Source of the DNA: Butyrivibrio sp.
Lineage (GTDB): Bacteria; Bacillota; Clostridia; Lachnospirales; Lachnospiraceae
DNA: 56,103 bases
Direction of reading: 5' to 3'
Assembly: GCA_024697425.1 (NCBI GenBank)
Contig: JAILFT010000231.1
Coordinates: 1 to 56,103 of the forward strand
In this document: in pieces, positions 23,826 through 31,041 of the stretch
Position numbering within the stretch: the first letter of the stretch is position 1
How the letters are laid out: the number at the start of each line of letters is the position of its first letter
Program-made: the position numbers and the translations under genes
The notes under the pieces: generated by a model
Database searches by the model: none
What the model saw: only the letters and a program-made list of their open reading frames with translations
What the model was told of the DNA's origin: nothing

Positions 23826-24176
23826 AAGAGCAGAACTGTAAGCCGGGTTATGTCGTGAATGATCATCTATCTAGGACTGCTGTCACCAACAGCCTCAAGC
23901 GACCCACCTGAGAGCGAACCGGGCCGGCTCATAGCTCTCTGTTCGGTCTTGCTTCGGATGGGGTTTACATGGCTACTGATGTTACCACCAGCACGGTAGT
24001 CTCTTACACTGCCTTTCCACCCTTACCAGCCTCGAAGAGACTGGCGGTATCTCTCTGTTGCACTATCCTGGGAGTCACCTCCACCAGACGTTATCTGGCA
24101 TCCTGCCCTGTGAAGCCCGGACTTTCCTCTCCCATGCCCTTTCGTTTGCATGGCAGCGATCATTTATTCTGCTCAT
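23826..24176 (-). ncRNA. rnpB: RNase P RNA
   Basis: The RNA subunit of RNase P, which cleaves 5' leaders from pre-tRNA. Read on the minus strand it has the universal GAAAGTCCGGGCT block near the 5' end, the GAAGCAAGACCGAACAGAGAG region, and the 3' segment ACATAACCCGGCTTACAG. The terminal helix P1 is GAGCAGAA (24167-24174) with TTCTGCTC (23828-23835), which sets both ends. Length is about 350 bases, typical of bacterial type A RNA. A consensus promoter places the start point at about 24176. Small open frames across this region should be ignored. Confidence 0.96.
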
Positions 24177-24181
24177 CAAGT

Positions 24182-24210
24182 AATGTAATAGGGATTGAAG
24201 GATTTGTCAA
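24182..24210 (-). promoter_or_regulatory. rnpB promoter
   Basis: On the minus strand TTGACA (24205-24210), a 17-base spacer and TACATT (24182-24187). The predicted start at about 24176 coincides with the 5' end of the RNase P P1 helix. Confidence 0.85.
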
Positions 24211-24272
24211 ATTTTTCATAGGAGATGTAAATTTTGTGAAAGCACTTACATTTGGACAAGATTTGCAAGGTT

Positions 24273-24301
24273 TTGACATAAAAATGAAGTGAAAATGGAA
24301 T
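24273..24301 (+). promoter_or_regulatory. possible kdu operon promoter
   Basis: TTGACA at 24273-24278, a 17-base spacer and TGGAAT at 24296-24301; the -10 is imperfect. It lies 109 bases before kduI and upstream of the inverted repeat at 24347-24373. Confidence 0.45.
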
Positions 24302-24346
24302 TGATTTACCTTATGATGGTATAGAAGTCGAAAGACAAACCCGCAA

Positions 24347-24373
24347 TGAATCACGAAGTATCATGCTGATTCA
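24347..24373 (+). promoter_or_regulatory. inverted repeat upstream of kduI (candidate operator)
   Basis: TGAATCA at 24347-24353 and TGATTCA at 24367-24373 are perfect inverted arms separated by 13 bases, 37 bases before the kduI start. This suits a dimeric uronate-responsive repressor, but no regulator gene lies in the window. Confidence 0.45.
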
Positions 24374-24409
24374 CTGCAATTTACAACGATTTACATTATT
24401 GGAGGCATT

Positions 24410-25273
24410 ATGGAACTTAGAACAGCTTGTTCACCCAAGGACGAGAAATACTACGATACCAAGAGACTTCGAGAGGAATTCCTGATCGATGACCTTTTCC
24501 AGCCGGATACCATTAAACTGGTATACAGCCACATTGACAGGATCATCACCGGATCTGCGGTACCTGTTAAGGAAGAGCTGAAGCTTACAGCGGGAGATGA
24601 GCTTAGAGCTGAGTATTTCCTGCAGAGAAGAGAGATGGGAGTTATCAATATCGGCGGAGCCGGCGTTATCACCATCGACGGCAGGAAGTATGATGTGGAT
24701 TACAAGCAGGGCATGTACATAGGTATGGGGTCAAAAGATGTTTCTTTTGCCAGCGTAGACAGTGCTAAGCCTGCCAAGTTCTATATCAACAGCGCACCTG
24801 CCCACAAGACCTATCCCACTGTTCTTATCAAGAGAGAGGGAACACCTTCAGAAGATGTTGTCATCATCAAGGATGAGAACAAGAAGGAACTGGGAAGCCT
24901 TGAACAGGCCAATCACAGAGTTATCAACAAATACATCCTTCCCGGCCAGGTTGAGACCTGCCAGCTGGAGATGGGTATGACCGAGCTTAAGCCCGGCAGC
25001 GTATGGAATACAATGCCATGCCACACCCACGACAGAAGAATGGAAGTTTACCTGTACTTTGATATCCCAGAGGATGCACTGGTAATGCATTTCATGGGAG
25101 AACCCACAGAGACAAGACATATCATCATGAGAAACGAGCAGGCTGTTATCAGCCCCAGCTGGTCAATCCACTCAGGATGCGGAACTCAGGCTTATACATT
25201 CATCTGGGGAATGGTAGGAGAGAACCAGGATTTCGATGACATGGATGACTGTGAGATGTGTACATTGATATAA
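24410..25273 (+). CDS. kduI: 5-dehydro-4-deoxy-D-glucuronate isomerase
   Basis: A 287-residue cupin isomerase that converts 5-keto-4-deoxyuronate, from unsaturated pectin or glycosaminoglycan fragments, to 3-deoxy-D-glycero-2,5-hexodiulosonate. The metal site reads PCHTHDRRMEVYLYFD near residues 203-218 with a later His in SIHSGCGTQAYTFIW. The N-terminal RREMGVINIGGAGVI and EQANHRVINKYILP blocks match KduI. GGAGG lies 7 bases upstream. It is the first gene of the kduI-kduD-eda-kdgK operon and lacks a signal, so it is cytoplasmic. The expected start promoter and an inverted repeat lie just upstream. Confidence 0.96.
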   Translation: MELRTACSPKDEKYYDTKRLREEFLIDDLFQPDTIKLVYSHIDRIITGSAVPVKEELKLTAGDELRAEYFLQRREMGVINIGGAGVITIDGRKYDVDYKQGMYIGMGSKDVSFASVDSAKPAKFYINSAPAHKTYPTVLIKREGTPSEDVVIIKDENKKELGSLEQANHRVINKYILPGQVETCQLEMGMTELKPGSVWNTMPCHTHDRRMEVYLYFDIPEDALVMHFMGEPTETRHIIMRNEQAVISPSWSIHSGCGTQAYTFIWGMVGENQDFDDMDDCEMCTLI

Positions 25274-25276
25274 GTA

Positions 25277-25326
25277 TTCAAAGTCATTCAATGCTGTGCT
25301 TGCACAATGCATTGAATGACCTTGAA
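25277..25326 (+). repeat. long intercistronic hairpin
   Basis: 25277-25294 pairs with 25309-25326 (17 of 18 positions), capped by TGTG/CACA. It starts three bases after the kduI stop. There is no T run, so it is better explained as an mRNA-stabilising or processing element than as a terminator. Confidence 0.7.
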
Positions 25327-25391
25327 GACTGAACAAACATGAGGAAAAAAGATACATGAAGAATGAATGTATCGATTTCCGAATGTTTGTA

Positions 25392-25419
25392 GCATGTCGA
25401 GAGCGAAGCGGAGACATGC
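25392..25419 (+). repeat. second kduI-kduD intercistronic hairpin
   Basis: GCATGTC at 25392-25398 pairs with GACATGC at 25413-25419, with a loop containing GAGCGAAGCGGA. The loop core resembles that of the eda-kdgK hairpin at 27379. Confidence 0.55.
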
Positions 25420-25470
25420 GTATATATCATAATTATATAAACTAATATGACTATTTAGGAGGAAAATGTA

Positions 25471-26325
25471 ATGGGAGACTTTTTAAAGAACTTTTCACTT
25501 GAAGGCAAGGTAGCATGGATCACAGGCGCATCCTACGGACTTGGTCTTGCTTATGCAGTAGCTTACGCAGAGAGTGGAGCTAAGATTGTTTTCAACGATA
25601 TCAATCAGGAACTGGTAGACAGAGGCCTTGAGGAATACAAGAAGCGCGGCATCGATGCTTACGGTGCAGTTTGTGATGTAACCAAGGAAGATCAGGTTCA
25701 GAAATTTGTTGCCGATGTTGAAGCCAAGGTTGGCTCAATCGACATTCTTGTTAATAATGCAGGTATCATCAAGAGAATACCTATGCACGAGATGAGCGTA
25801 GAGCAGTGGAACCAGGTCATCGATGTTGACCTTACAGGTCCCTTCATCTGCTCAAAGGCAGTTATCCCTGCAATGATGAAAAAGGGCTCTGGCAAGATCA
25901 TCAACGCATGCTCAATGATGTCTGAGTTTGGCCGTGAGACTGTATCAGCTTATGCAGCTGCAAAGGGCGGACTTAAGATGCTCACAAGAAACATCTGCTC
26001 TGAGTACGGTCAGTACAATATCCAGTGCAATGCTATCGGACCCGGCTATATTGCAACACCTCAGACAGCACCTCTTCGTGAGAAGCAGCCTGATGGATCA
26101 ATGCATCCTTTTGACAGATTCATCCGTTCCAAGACACCCGCTCAGAGATGGGGCAGAACAGAGGACCTTATGGGTCTTGCAGTATTCCTTGCTTCTCCCG
26201 CTTCCGACTTTATCAACGGACAGGTTGTTTATATCGATGGCGGTATCTCTGCTTACATCGGACAGGATCCCGGAAACCTTGATCCTTCCAAGTTCACAGA
26301 TATCGACGAGAGCACAGCTCAGTAA
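25471..26325 (+). CDS. kduD: 2-dehydro-3-deoxy-D-gluconate 5-dehydrogenase
   Basis: A 284-residue short-chain dehydrogenase that reduces the KduI product to 2-keto-3-deoxygluconate. NAD-binding TGASYGLGLAYA near 17-28, NNAG (LVNNAGIIKRIP), catalytic Ser in NACSMMSEFG and YAAAKGG with Tyr/Lys are all present. The C-terminal VFLASPASDFINGQVVYIDG is standard for SDRs. AGGAGG precedes the ATG. It lies between kduI and eda, which fixes the assignment to KduD over other SDRs such as gluconate 5-dehydrogenase. Confidence 0.93.
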   Translation: MGDFLKNFSLEGKVAWITGASYGLGLAYAVAYAESGAKIVFNDINQELVDRGLEEYKKRGIDAYGAVCDVTKEDQVQKFVADVEAKVGSIDILVNNAGIIKRIPMHEMSVEQWNQVIDVDLTGPFICSKAVIPAMMKKGSGKIINACSMMSEFGRETVSAYAAAKGGLKMLTRNICSEYGQYNIQCNAIGPGYIATPQTAPLREKQPDGSMHPFDRFIRSKTPAQRWGRTEDLMGLAVFLASPASDFINGQVVYIDGGISAYIGQDPGNLDPSKFTDIDESTAQ

Positions 26326-26383
26326 TATCGCCGGATGGCAAAAGTGATTTCGTAAGATTATTTATATATAGAGAGGCATAGAA

Positions 26384-27346
26384 ATGGATAAGATTTGTGA
26401 AGAACTTTATAAGATCGGTATTGTGCCGGTAATCGCAATCGACGATGCAAAAGATGCAGAGCCCCTTGCCGAGGCACTTATAAAAGGCGGACTCCCCGCA
26501 GCTGAGGTTACCTTCAGAACCGCAGCCGCAGAGGAGGCAATCAGCATCATCTCTAAGAAATTCCCCGAGATGATCGTAGGAGCAGGAACAGTTCTTAACG
26601 CTGAGCAAGCTGACAGAGCCAAGGCAGCAGGAGCAAAGTTCATCGTAAGCCCCGGATTTAACAGAGCAAATGTTGAATATATTCAGAGCATCGGAGTGCC
26701 GGTAGTTCCCGGAACAGCTACACCCGGTGAAGTAGAGCAGGCTATCGAGCTCGGACTTGACTGCGTTAAGTTTTTCCCTGCCGAGCAGAACGGCGGAATC
26801 GCCAAGATCAAGGCTATGGCTGCACCTTACACCAAGATGCACTTCATGCCCACAGGCGGTATCAACAAGAACAACTTAAATGACTATCTTAGCTTTGACA
26901 AGGTATTCTGCTGCGGCGGAAGCTGGATGGTGAAAAAAGATCTCATTGCAGCCGGAAAGTTTGATGAGATCGAAGCTATGACAAGAGATGCGGTAAGCGC
27001 AATGCTGGGCTTCAAGCTCAAGCACATCGGTATCAACCAGAATAGTGAAGGCGATGCCGAGAAGGTTGCTGACATGTTCGACAATCTCTTTGGATTCACC
27101 AAGAAGGTAGGCAACTCATCAGTATTTGCCGGATCATTCATCGAAGTGATGAAGGCAAAGGGACGCGGAGACTGCGGACATATCGCCATCGGCTGCAACA
27201 ACATTGACAGAGCTGTATATCACCTTCAGAGGCAGGGCGTTAAGTTCGAAGAGGCTTCACTTTCATATGATGCTGACGGACATTTAAAGAACGCATATCT
27301 TGAAGATGACTTTGGTGGCTTCAGAGTACACCTTGGAAAAAACTGA
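26384..27346 (+). CDS. eda: KDPG/KHG aldolase fused to a C-terminal VOC (glyoxalase-like) domain
   Basis: A 320-residue fusion. Residues 1-210 are 2-keto-3-deoxy-6-phosphogluconate aldolase, which cleaves KDPG to pyruvate and glyceraldehyde 3-phosphate: LPAAEVTFRTAAAEEA with the catalytic Glu, KFIVSPGFN, and the Schiff-base Lys in LDCVKFFPAEQNGG. Residues 213-320 form a VOC-type domain (LKHIGINQNSEGDAEKVADM, then RGDCGHIAIGCNNIDRAVYH and DDFGGFRVHLGKN). Eda is normally about 210 residues, so the VOC part is an addition. It could bind a metal and an alpha-keto or sugar acid. GAGAGG is 7 bases upstream. It is third in the kdu operon. Confidence 0.92.
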   Translation: MDKICEELYKIGIVPVIAIDDAKDAEPLAEALIKGGLPAAEVTFRTAAAEEAISIISKKFPEMIVGAGTVLNAEQADRAKAAGAKFIVSPGFNRANVEYIQSIGVPVVPGTATPGEVEQAIELGLDCVKFFPAEQNGGIAKIKAMAAPYTKMHFMPTGGINKNNLNDYLSFDKVFCCGGSWMVKKDLIAAGKFDEIEAMTRDAVSAMLGFKLKHIGINQNSEGDAEKVADMFDNLFGFTKKVGNSSVFAGSFIEVMKAKGRGDCGHIAIGCNNIDRAVYHLQRQGVKFEEASLSYDADGHLKNAYLEDDFGGFRVHLGKN

Positions 27347-27378
27347 GCACTACGCGAGGTTCTTTCCAGCGTAGATAC

Positions 27379-27415
27379 GAAGTCTGTTCCGGCGAGCAAA
27401 GCAAGAGCAGAACTT
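27379..27415 (+). repeat. eda-kdgK intercistronic hairpin
   Basis: GAAGTCTGTTC at 27379-27389 pairs with GAGCAGAACTTC at 27405-27416, with one bulge and one GU. The loop contains GCGAGCAAAGCAA, similar to the loop at 25399-25412. Confidence 0.5.
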
Positions 27416-27444
27416 CCTTATGAATAAACGGAGGATAAATAATC

Positions 27445-28470
27445 ATGGCAAAAAAAGTAGTAACTTTTGGAGAAATAATGCTTCGCCTTCAGCCTGATAA
27501 CTATTTGAGATTTGTACAGGTTGATCACCTTGAGGCTACCTTTGGCGGCGGAGAGGCCAATGTTTCGGTATCTCTTGCCAATTACGGACTTGATTCCGTA
27601 TATGTAACAAAGCTCCCTGCACACGAGATTGGACAGGCAGCAGTTAATTCCCTCAGAAAATACGGAGTTGATACATCCAAGATCACCAGAGGCGGCGACA
27701 GAGTTGGTATCTATTTCAACGAGAAGGGCGCTTCCCAGAGAGGTTCCAAGTGCATCTATGACAGAGCACATTCAGCCATTGCTGAGGCTTCTCCCGCAGA
27801 CTTTAACTGGGACGAGATCTTTGAAGGAGCAGAGTGGTTCCACTTTACCGGCATCACTCCCGCTGTAAGCGATTCTCTTGCAGCCATTACTCTCGAGGCT
27901 GTTAAGAAGGCCAAGGAGCACGGCCTTACAGTATCCTGCGACCTTAATTACAGAGGCAAGCTCTGGAGCAAGGAGAAGGCAGGTAAGGTTATGGGCGAGC
28001 TCTGCAAATATGTTGATGTCTGCATCGCCAACGAAGAGGATGCCAACGACGTATTCGGCATTGCAGCTTCTTCCACAGATGTTACAACAGGTAAGCTCAA
28101 CAGAGAGGGCTATATTGAAGTTGCCAAGAAGCTTACTGACAGATTCGGTTTCAAGAAGGTTGCCATCACTCTTCGTGAGTCCATATCAGCCAACGACAAC
28201 AACTGGAGTGCAATGCTCTACACCGACGGACAGGCTTACTTCTCCAAGAAGTATGCGCTTCACATCGTTGACAGAGTCGGCGGCGGTGATTCCTTCGGCG
28301 GTGGACTTATCTATAGCTGCGTAAACGGCTTTGATCCTCAGGAGACTATTGAGTTTGCTGTTGCTGCATCAGCCCTCAAGCACTCCATCGAGGGTGACTT
28401 CAACCTGGTAACAGTTGATGAAGTCAAAAAGCTTGCAGGCGGAGACGGCTCAGGACGTATCCAGAGATAA
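27445..28470 (+). CDS. kdgK: 2-keto-3-deoxygluconate kinase, PfkB family
   Basis: A 341-residue PfkB/ribokinase-family sugar kinase that phosphorylates KDG to KDPG, the substrate of the preceding aldolase. It begins KVVTFGEIMLRLQPDNYLRF and has GGGEANVSVSLANYGLDSVY (substrate lid), CDLNYRGKLW and the catalytic/anion-hole motif DRVGGGDSFGGG near 273-284, where the usual GAGD is GGGD. GGAGG lies 10 bases upstream. It is the last gene of the kdu operon; a strong terminator follows 41 bases later. Confidence 0.93.
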   Translation: MAKKVVTFGEIMLRLQPDNYLRFVQVDHLEATFGGGEANVSVSLANYGLDSVYVTKLPAHEIGQAAVNSLRKYGVDTSKITRGGDRVGIYFNEKGASQRGSKCIYDRAHSAIAEASPADFNWDEIFEGAEWFHFTGITPAVSDSLAAITLEAVKKAKEHGLTVSCDLNYRGKLWSKEKAGKVMGELCKYVDVCIANEEDANDVFGIAASSTDVTTGKLNREGYIEVAKKLTDRFGFKKVAITLRESISANDNNWSAMLYTDGQAYFSKKYALHIVDRVGGGDSFGGGLIYSCVNGFDPQETIEFAVAASALKHSIEGDFNLVTVDEVKKLAGGDGSGRIQR

Positions 28471-28511
28471 TATTTCAAAGTATGATATAAAGATAAAAAA
28501 AGAATTAAAAA

Positions 28512-28546
28512 GCGTCATGCGTTATTTAAATGCATGGCGCTTTTTT
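28512..28546 (+). terminator. terminator of the kdu operon
   Basis: GCGTCATGC at 28512-28520 pairs with GCATGGCGC at 28532-28540 (9 pairs, one GU) followed by six T at 28541-28546. The A-rich left flank would let it work on the other strand too. Confidence 0.9.
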
Positions 28547-28591
28547 CTATAATGTAATAATGAACAGATATGTAGCAAATGAGGTGACGCA

Positions 28592-29767
28592 GTGGTACCG
28601 GAAGGCTGGATGATACTTAATTTTTATACGGCTCTTCTTTTGATCCTGCTCCTGTTTTTCCAGGGAAGAACAACCCGTACGGAATCAGGAGACAGGTTTA
28701 TCAGATTGGACTTAATGACACTGCTTCTTCTGACTGCTGAGACTGTGGGGCATGTAGGTGAGTTTTCCGTGGACCTCATATGGATGTCCAAGATAGGCTA
28801 TTACATCATTTATGCCCTGGATCCGGCATGTTACCTCTTTGCCATTCTATATATTGACTGCTGGATAAACGAGGGAGAGAAGAGTATAGGCCGAAAGCTT
28901 GTCACCGCGGCCTACAAGATCTTTGTGGCGGGCAACATCATTGTGGTTACTGTCTCGGCTCTTTTTGATCTTAAACTTCTCTATTATTTTGAGGGCACAG
29001 AGTATTTCAGAGGACCGCTGTTTTATGTAAGAGCCGCGCTCCTTCTGATATTCTGTCTGCTGCTTTCGCTCTACTCCTTTGCCTACAGGAAAAAGATCTA
29101 TGCGGATTACCGTGGGGCCATCTTTGAACTGCCAACTCTTGCCATGATAGGAGCATTCCTTCAGATAGTGTTTGCAAACCTTGACATTACCTATGCCTCC
29201 ATTGCAATAGGACTCCTTATAGTGTTCTGCAATCTTCAGGCCAACAACCTGGATGTGGATTATCTTACAGGAGCACTTAACAGGAGAGGCCTGGACATCA
29301 AGCTGGAGGAGCGCATAAGGTTAGCCCAGGCGGGTGGCAGATCCTTTTGTGCCATAATGCTGGACCTTGACAGATTTAAGAAAATCAACGATACCTACGG
29401 CCATATGGAGGGTGACTACGCTCTTAAGACTGTGTCGGATATTTTATACAGAGTCTTTTTCCAGGGGGCTCACATCGGGAGATTCGGTGGCGACGAGTTC
29501 TGTGTCATCTCAAATATCACCGACAGAAAAGAACTGGATGAATGCCTGGAGATACTTGATGATGAGATTGAGATCTGGAATTACAGGGGCGGTAAGCCCT
29601 ATGAAATAGCCATAAGCTACGGAAGTATGATCTACGATCCGGCCTCTAAAATGAGCGCCAAGGATTTTCAGATCGCCATAGATGAACTTATGTATAACGA
29701 AAAGAGAAAACATCACCTTGTAGATAACAGAAGGAGGAGAACTGATGAAGCTGGACAAAACAACTGA
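28592..29767 (+). CDS. membrane GGDEF diguanylate cyclase
   Basis: A 391-residue protein with six or seven N-terminal membrane segments (ILNFYTALLLILLLFFQ, then several to AIGLLIVFCNLQAN near residue 218). A diguanylate cyclase domain follows: DYLTGALNRRGLDIK, MLDLDRFKKINDTYGHMEGD and an intact RFGGDEFCV active site. It makes c-di-GMP in response to an unknown membrane-proximal signal. It starts at a GTG with GAGG 7 bases upstream. Its last 23 bases overlap the start of the HD-GYP gene, so synthesis and degradation enzymes for c-di-GMP are translated as a coupled pair. Confidence 0.92.
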   Translation: MVPEGWMILNFYTALLLILLLFFQGRTTRTESGDRFIRLDLMTLLLLTAETVGHVGEFSVDLIWMSKIGYYIIYALDPACYLFAILYIDCWINEGEKSIGRKLVTAAYKIFVAGNIIVVTVSALFDLKLLYYFEGTEYFRGPLFYVRAALLLIFCLLLSLYSFAYRKKIYADYRGAIFELPTLAMIGAFLQIVFANLDITYASIAIGLLIVFCNLQANNLDVDYLTGALNRRGLDIKLEERIRLAQAGGRSFCAIMLDLDRFKKINDTYGHMEGDYALKTVSDILYRVFFQGAHIGRFGGDEFCVISNITDRKELDECLEILDDEIEIWNYRGGKPYEIAISYGSMIYDPASKMSAKDFQIAIDELMYNEKRKHHLVDNRRRRTDEAGQNN

Positions 29768-31004
29768 ATCACTTTTGATCTTCCTGGTATCCTTTGTGAT
29801 TCTTTTAAGTGCATTTTATGTCAGCAGAGTGGCTGTTATTGACTTTGTTTCCTCGGAGTATCATCAGGATATGGATCTTACGGGAGCAAGGCTCTCTGAC
29901 CTTGTCTACGCAACCGTGAACAGGACCAGTCATTGGAGTACCAAATCAGGTTACGGAGCTCAGTTCGATTTTGTTTTGCATAACCACAGCAATTCCGAGA
30001 TCAACAATTGGAACATTCACATGAATGTTCCCAATAATTCCGATATTTCACAGTACAACGGGATCAGCGTCAATGTTGAGAAAGGGGAAGTTATTCTGGA
30101 GCCGGACAGCGACAATCTTACGCTGAAAAGAAATTCACCCATTGAATTCAGTATTGTGATAAACACCCAGGAACCCTTTTATCCGGAGTCCATCAGCTTT
30201 ACCGGATATCAGAGGGGAATCTTCGGAGAGAGTGTTGCCAACAATATCGTCTTTCTGGCCTTTATGGTATGGGCATTTTTGTTTGTTGGTTTTTTTGTAA
30301 CAAGATTCAACCTCAAGAACTACCGGGAGAAACAGAAGAATGATGTGAGGATCATCCTTCAGTCCATGAACACATTCATCAGCTTCATCGATGCCAAAGA
30401 TCCGTACACCAGAGGCCATTCCAGACGTGTTGCCATGTATGCGGCCGAGATTGCCAAGAGAATGAGACTGTCGGAGGATGAGGTCCAGAATATTTATTAC
30501 GCAGGGCTCCTCCACGATGCCGGTAAGATAAGTGTTCCCGATGCCGTTCTTAACAAGCCCGGCAAGCTCACGGATGAAGAGAGAAAGCAGATCCAGGAGC
30601 ACACTGTTGCGGGAGGCAAGATGCTCAAGCAGCTGTCGTCCCTTCGCGGAATAAGAGAGACAGCTCTTTACCATCATGAGAGATACGACGGCAAGGGATA
30701 TCCTGAAGGATTAAAGGGCGAGTCGATCCCTCTTTATGCCAGGATCGTCGGCGTTGCCGATTCCTATGATGCCATGTCCAGTAACAGGGTATACAGAAGG
30801 CATCTTAGCAAAGATGAAATTATCGAAGAAATTCAGAGGGGATCCGCAACACAGTTTGACCCAAATGTGGTACCCTATATGGTGGACATGATCAATGACG
30901 GCTATGTAAACGTGGTGAAGATGGAGACAGCGGATTCGGATGACAAGTCCTCTGATTTCCACATTACTGAGGACGATATTCCCAGTGTTTACATGGGCTT
31001 CTGA
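29745..31004 (+). CDS. HD-GYP phosphodiesterase with extracytoplasmic CBM-like domain
   Basis: A 419-residue protein. The N-terminal anchor is near 8-32. Residues 60-160 lie outside the cell and read GAQFDFVLHNHSNSEINNWN then IHMNVPNNSDISQYNGISV, the strand pattern of CBM2-like beta-sandwiches. A second membrane segment (VFLAFMVWAFLFVGFFV, near 168-185) leads to a complete HD-GYP domain: the GHSRRVAMY His, LLHDAGKIS, and HHERYDGKGYPEG. It is expected to degrade c-di-GMP. AGGAGG precedes the ATG, which lies inside the GGDEF gene. The opposite activities in one unit suggest a local c-di-GMP switch responding to an extracellular ligand, perhaps polysaccharide (inference). Confidence 0.9.
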   Translation: MKLDKTTESLLIFLVSFVILLSAFYVSRVAVIDFVSSEYHQDMDLTGARLSDLVYATVNRTSHWSTKSGYGAQFDFVLHNHSNSEINNWNIHMNVPNNSDISQYNGISVNVEKGEVILEPDSDNLTLKRNSPIEFSIVINTQEPFYPESISFTGYQRGIFGESVANNIVFLAFMVWAFLFVGFFVTRFNLKNYREKQKNDVRIILQSMNTFISFIDAKDPYTRGHSRRVAMYAAEIAKRMRLSEDEVQNIYYAGLLHDAGKISVPDAVLNKPGKLTDEERKQIQEHTVAGGKMLKQLSSLRGIRETALYHHERYDGKGYPEGLKGESIPLYARIVGVADSYDAMSSNRVYRRHLSKDEIIEEIQRGSATQFDPNVVPYMVDMINDGYVNVVKMETADSDDKSSDFHITEDDIPSVYMGF

Positions 31005-31041
31005 TTACCGGTCAAAAGAAATATGAACAGGACGGAAAACT

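Noticed and set aside
23969-24292. Plus-strand frame over the rnpB region
   Set aside because: The minus strand is a convincing RNase P RNA with promoter, P1 helix and terminator; the frame is incidental.
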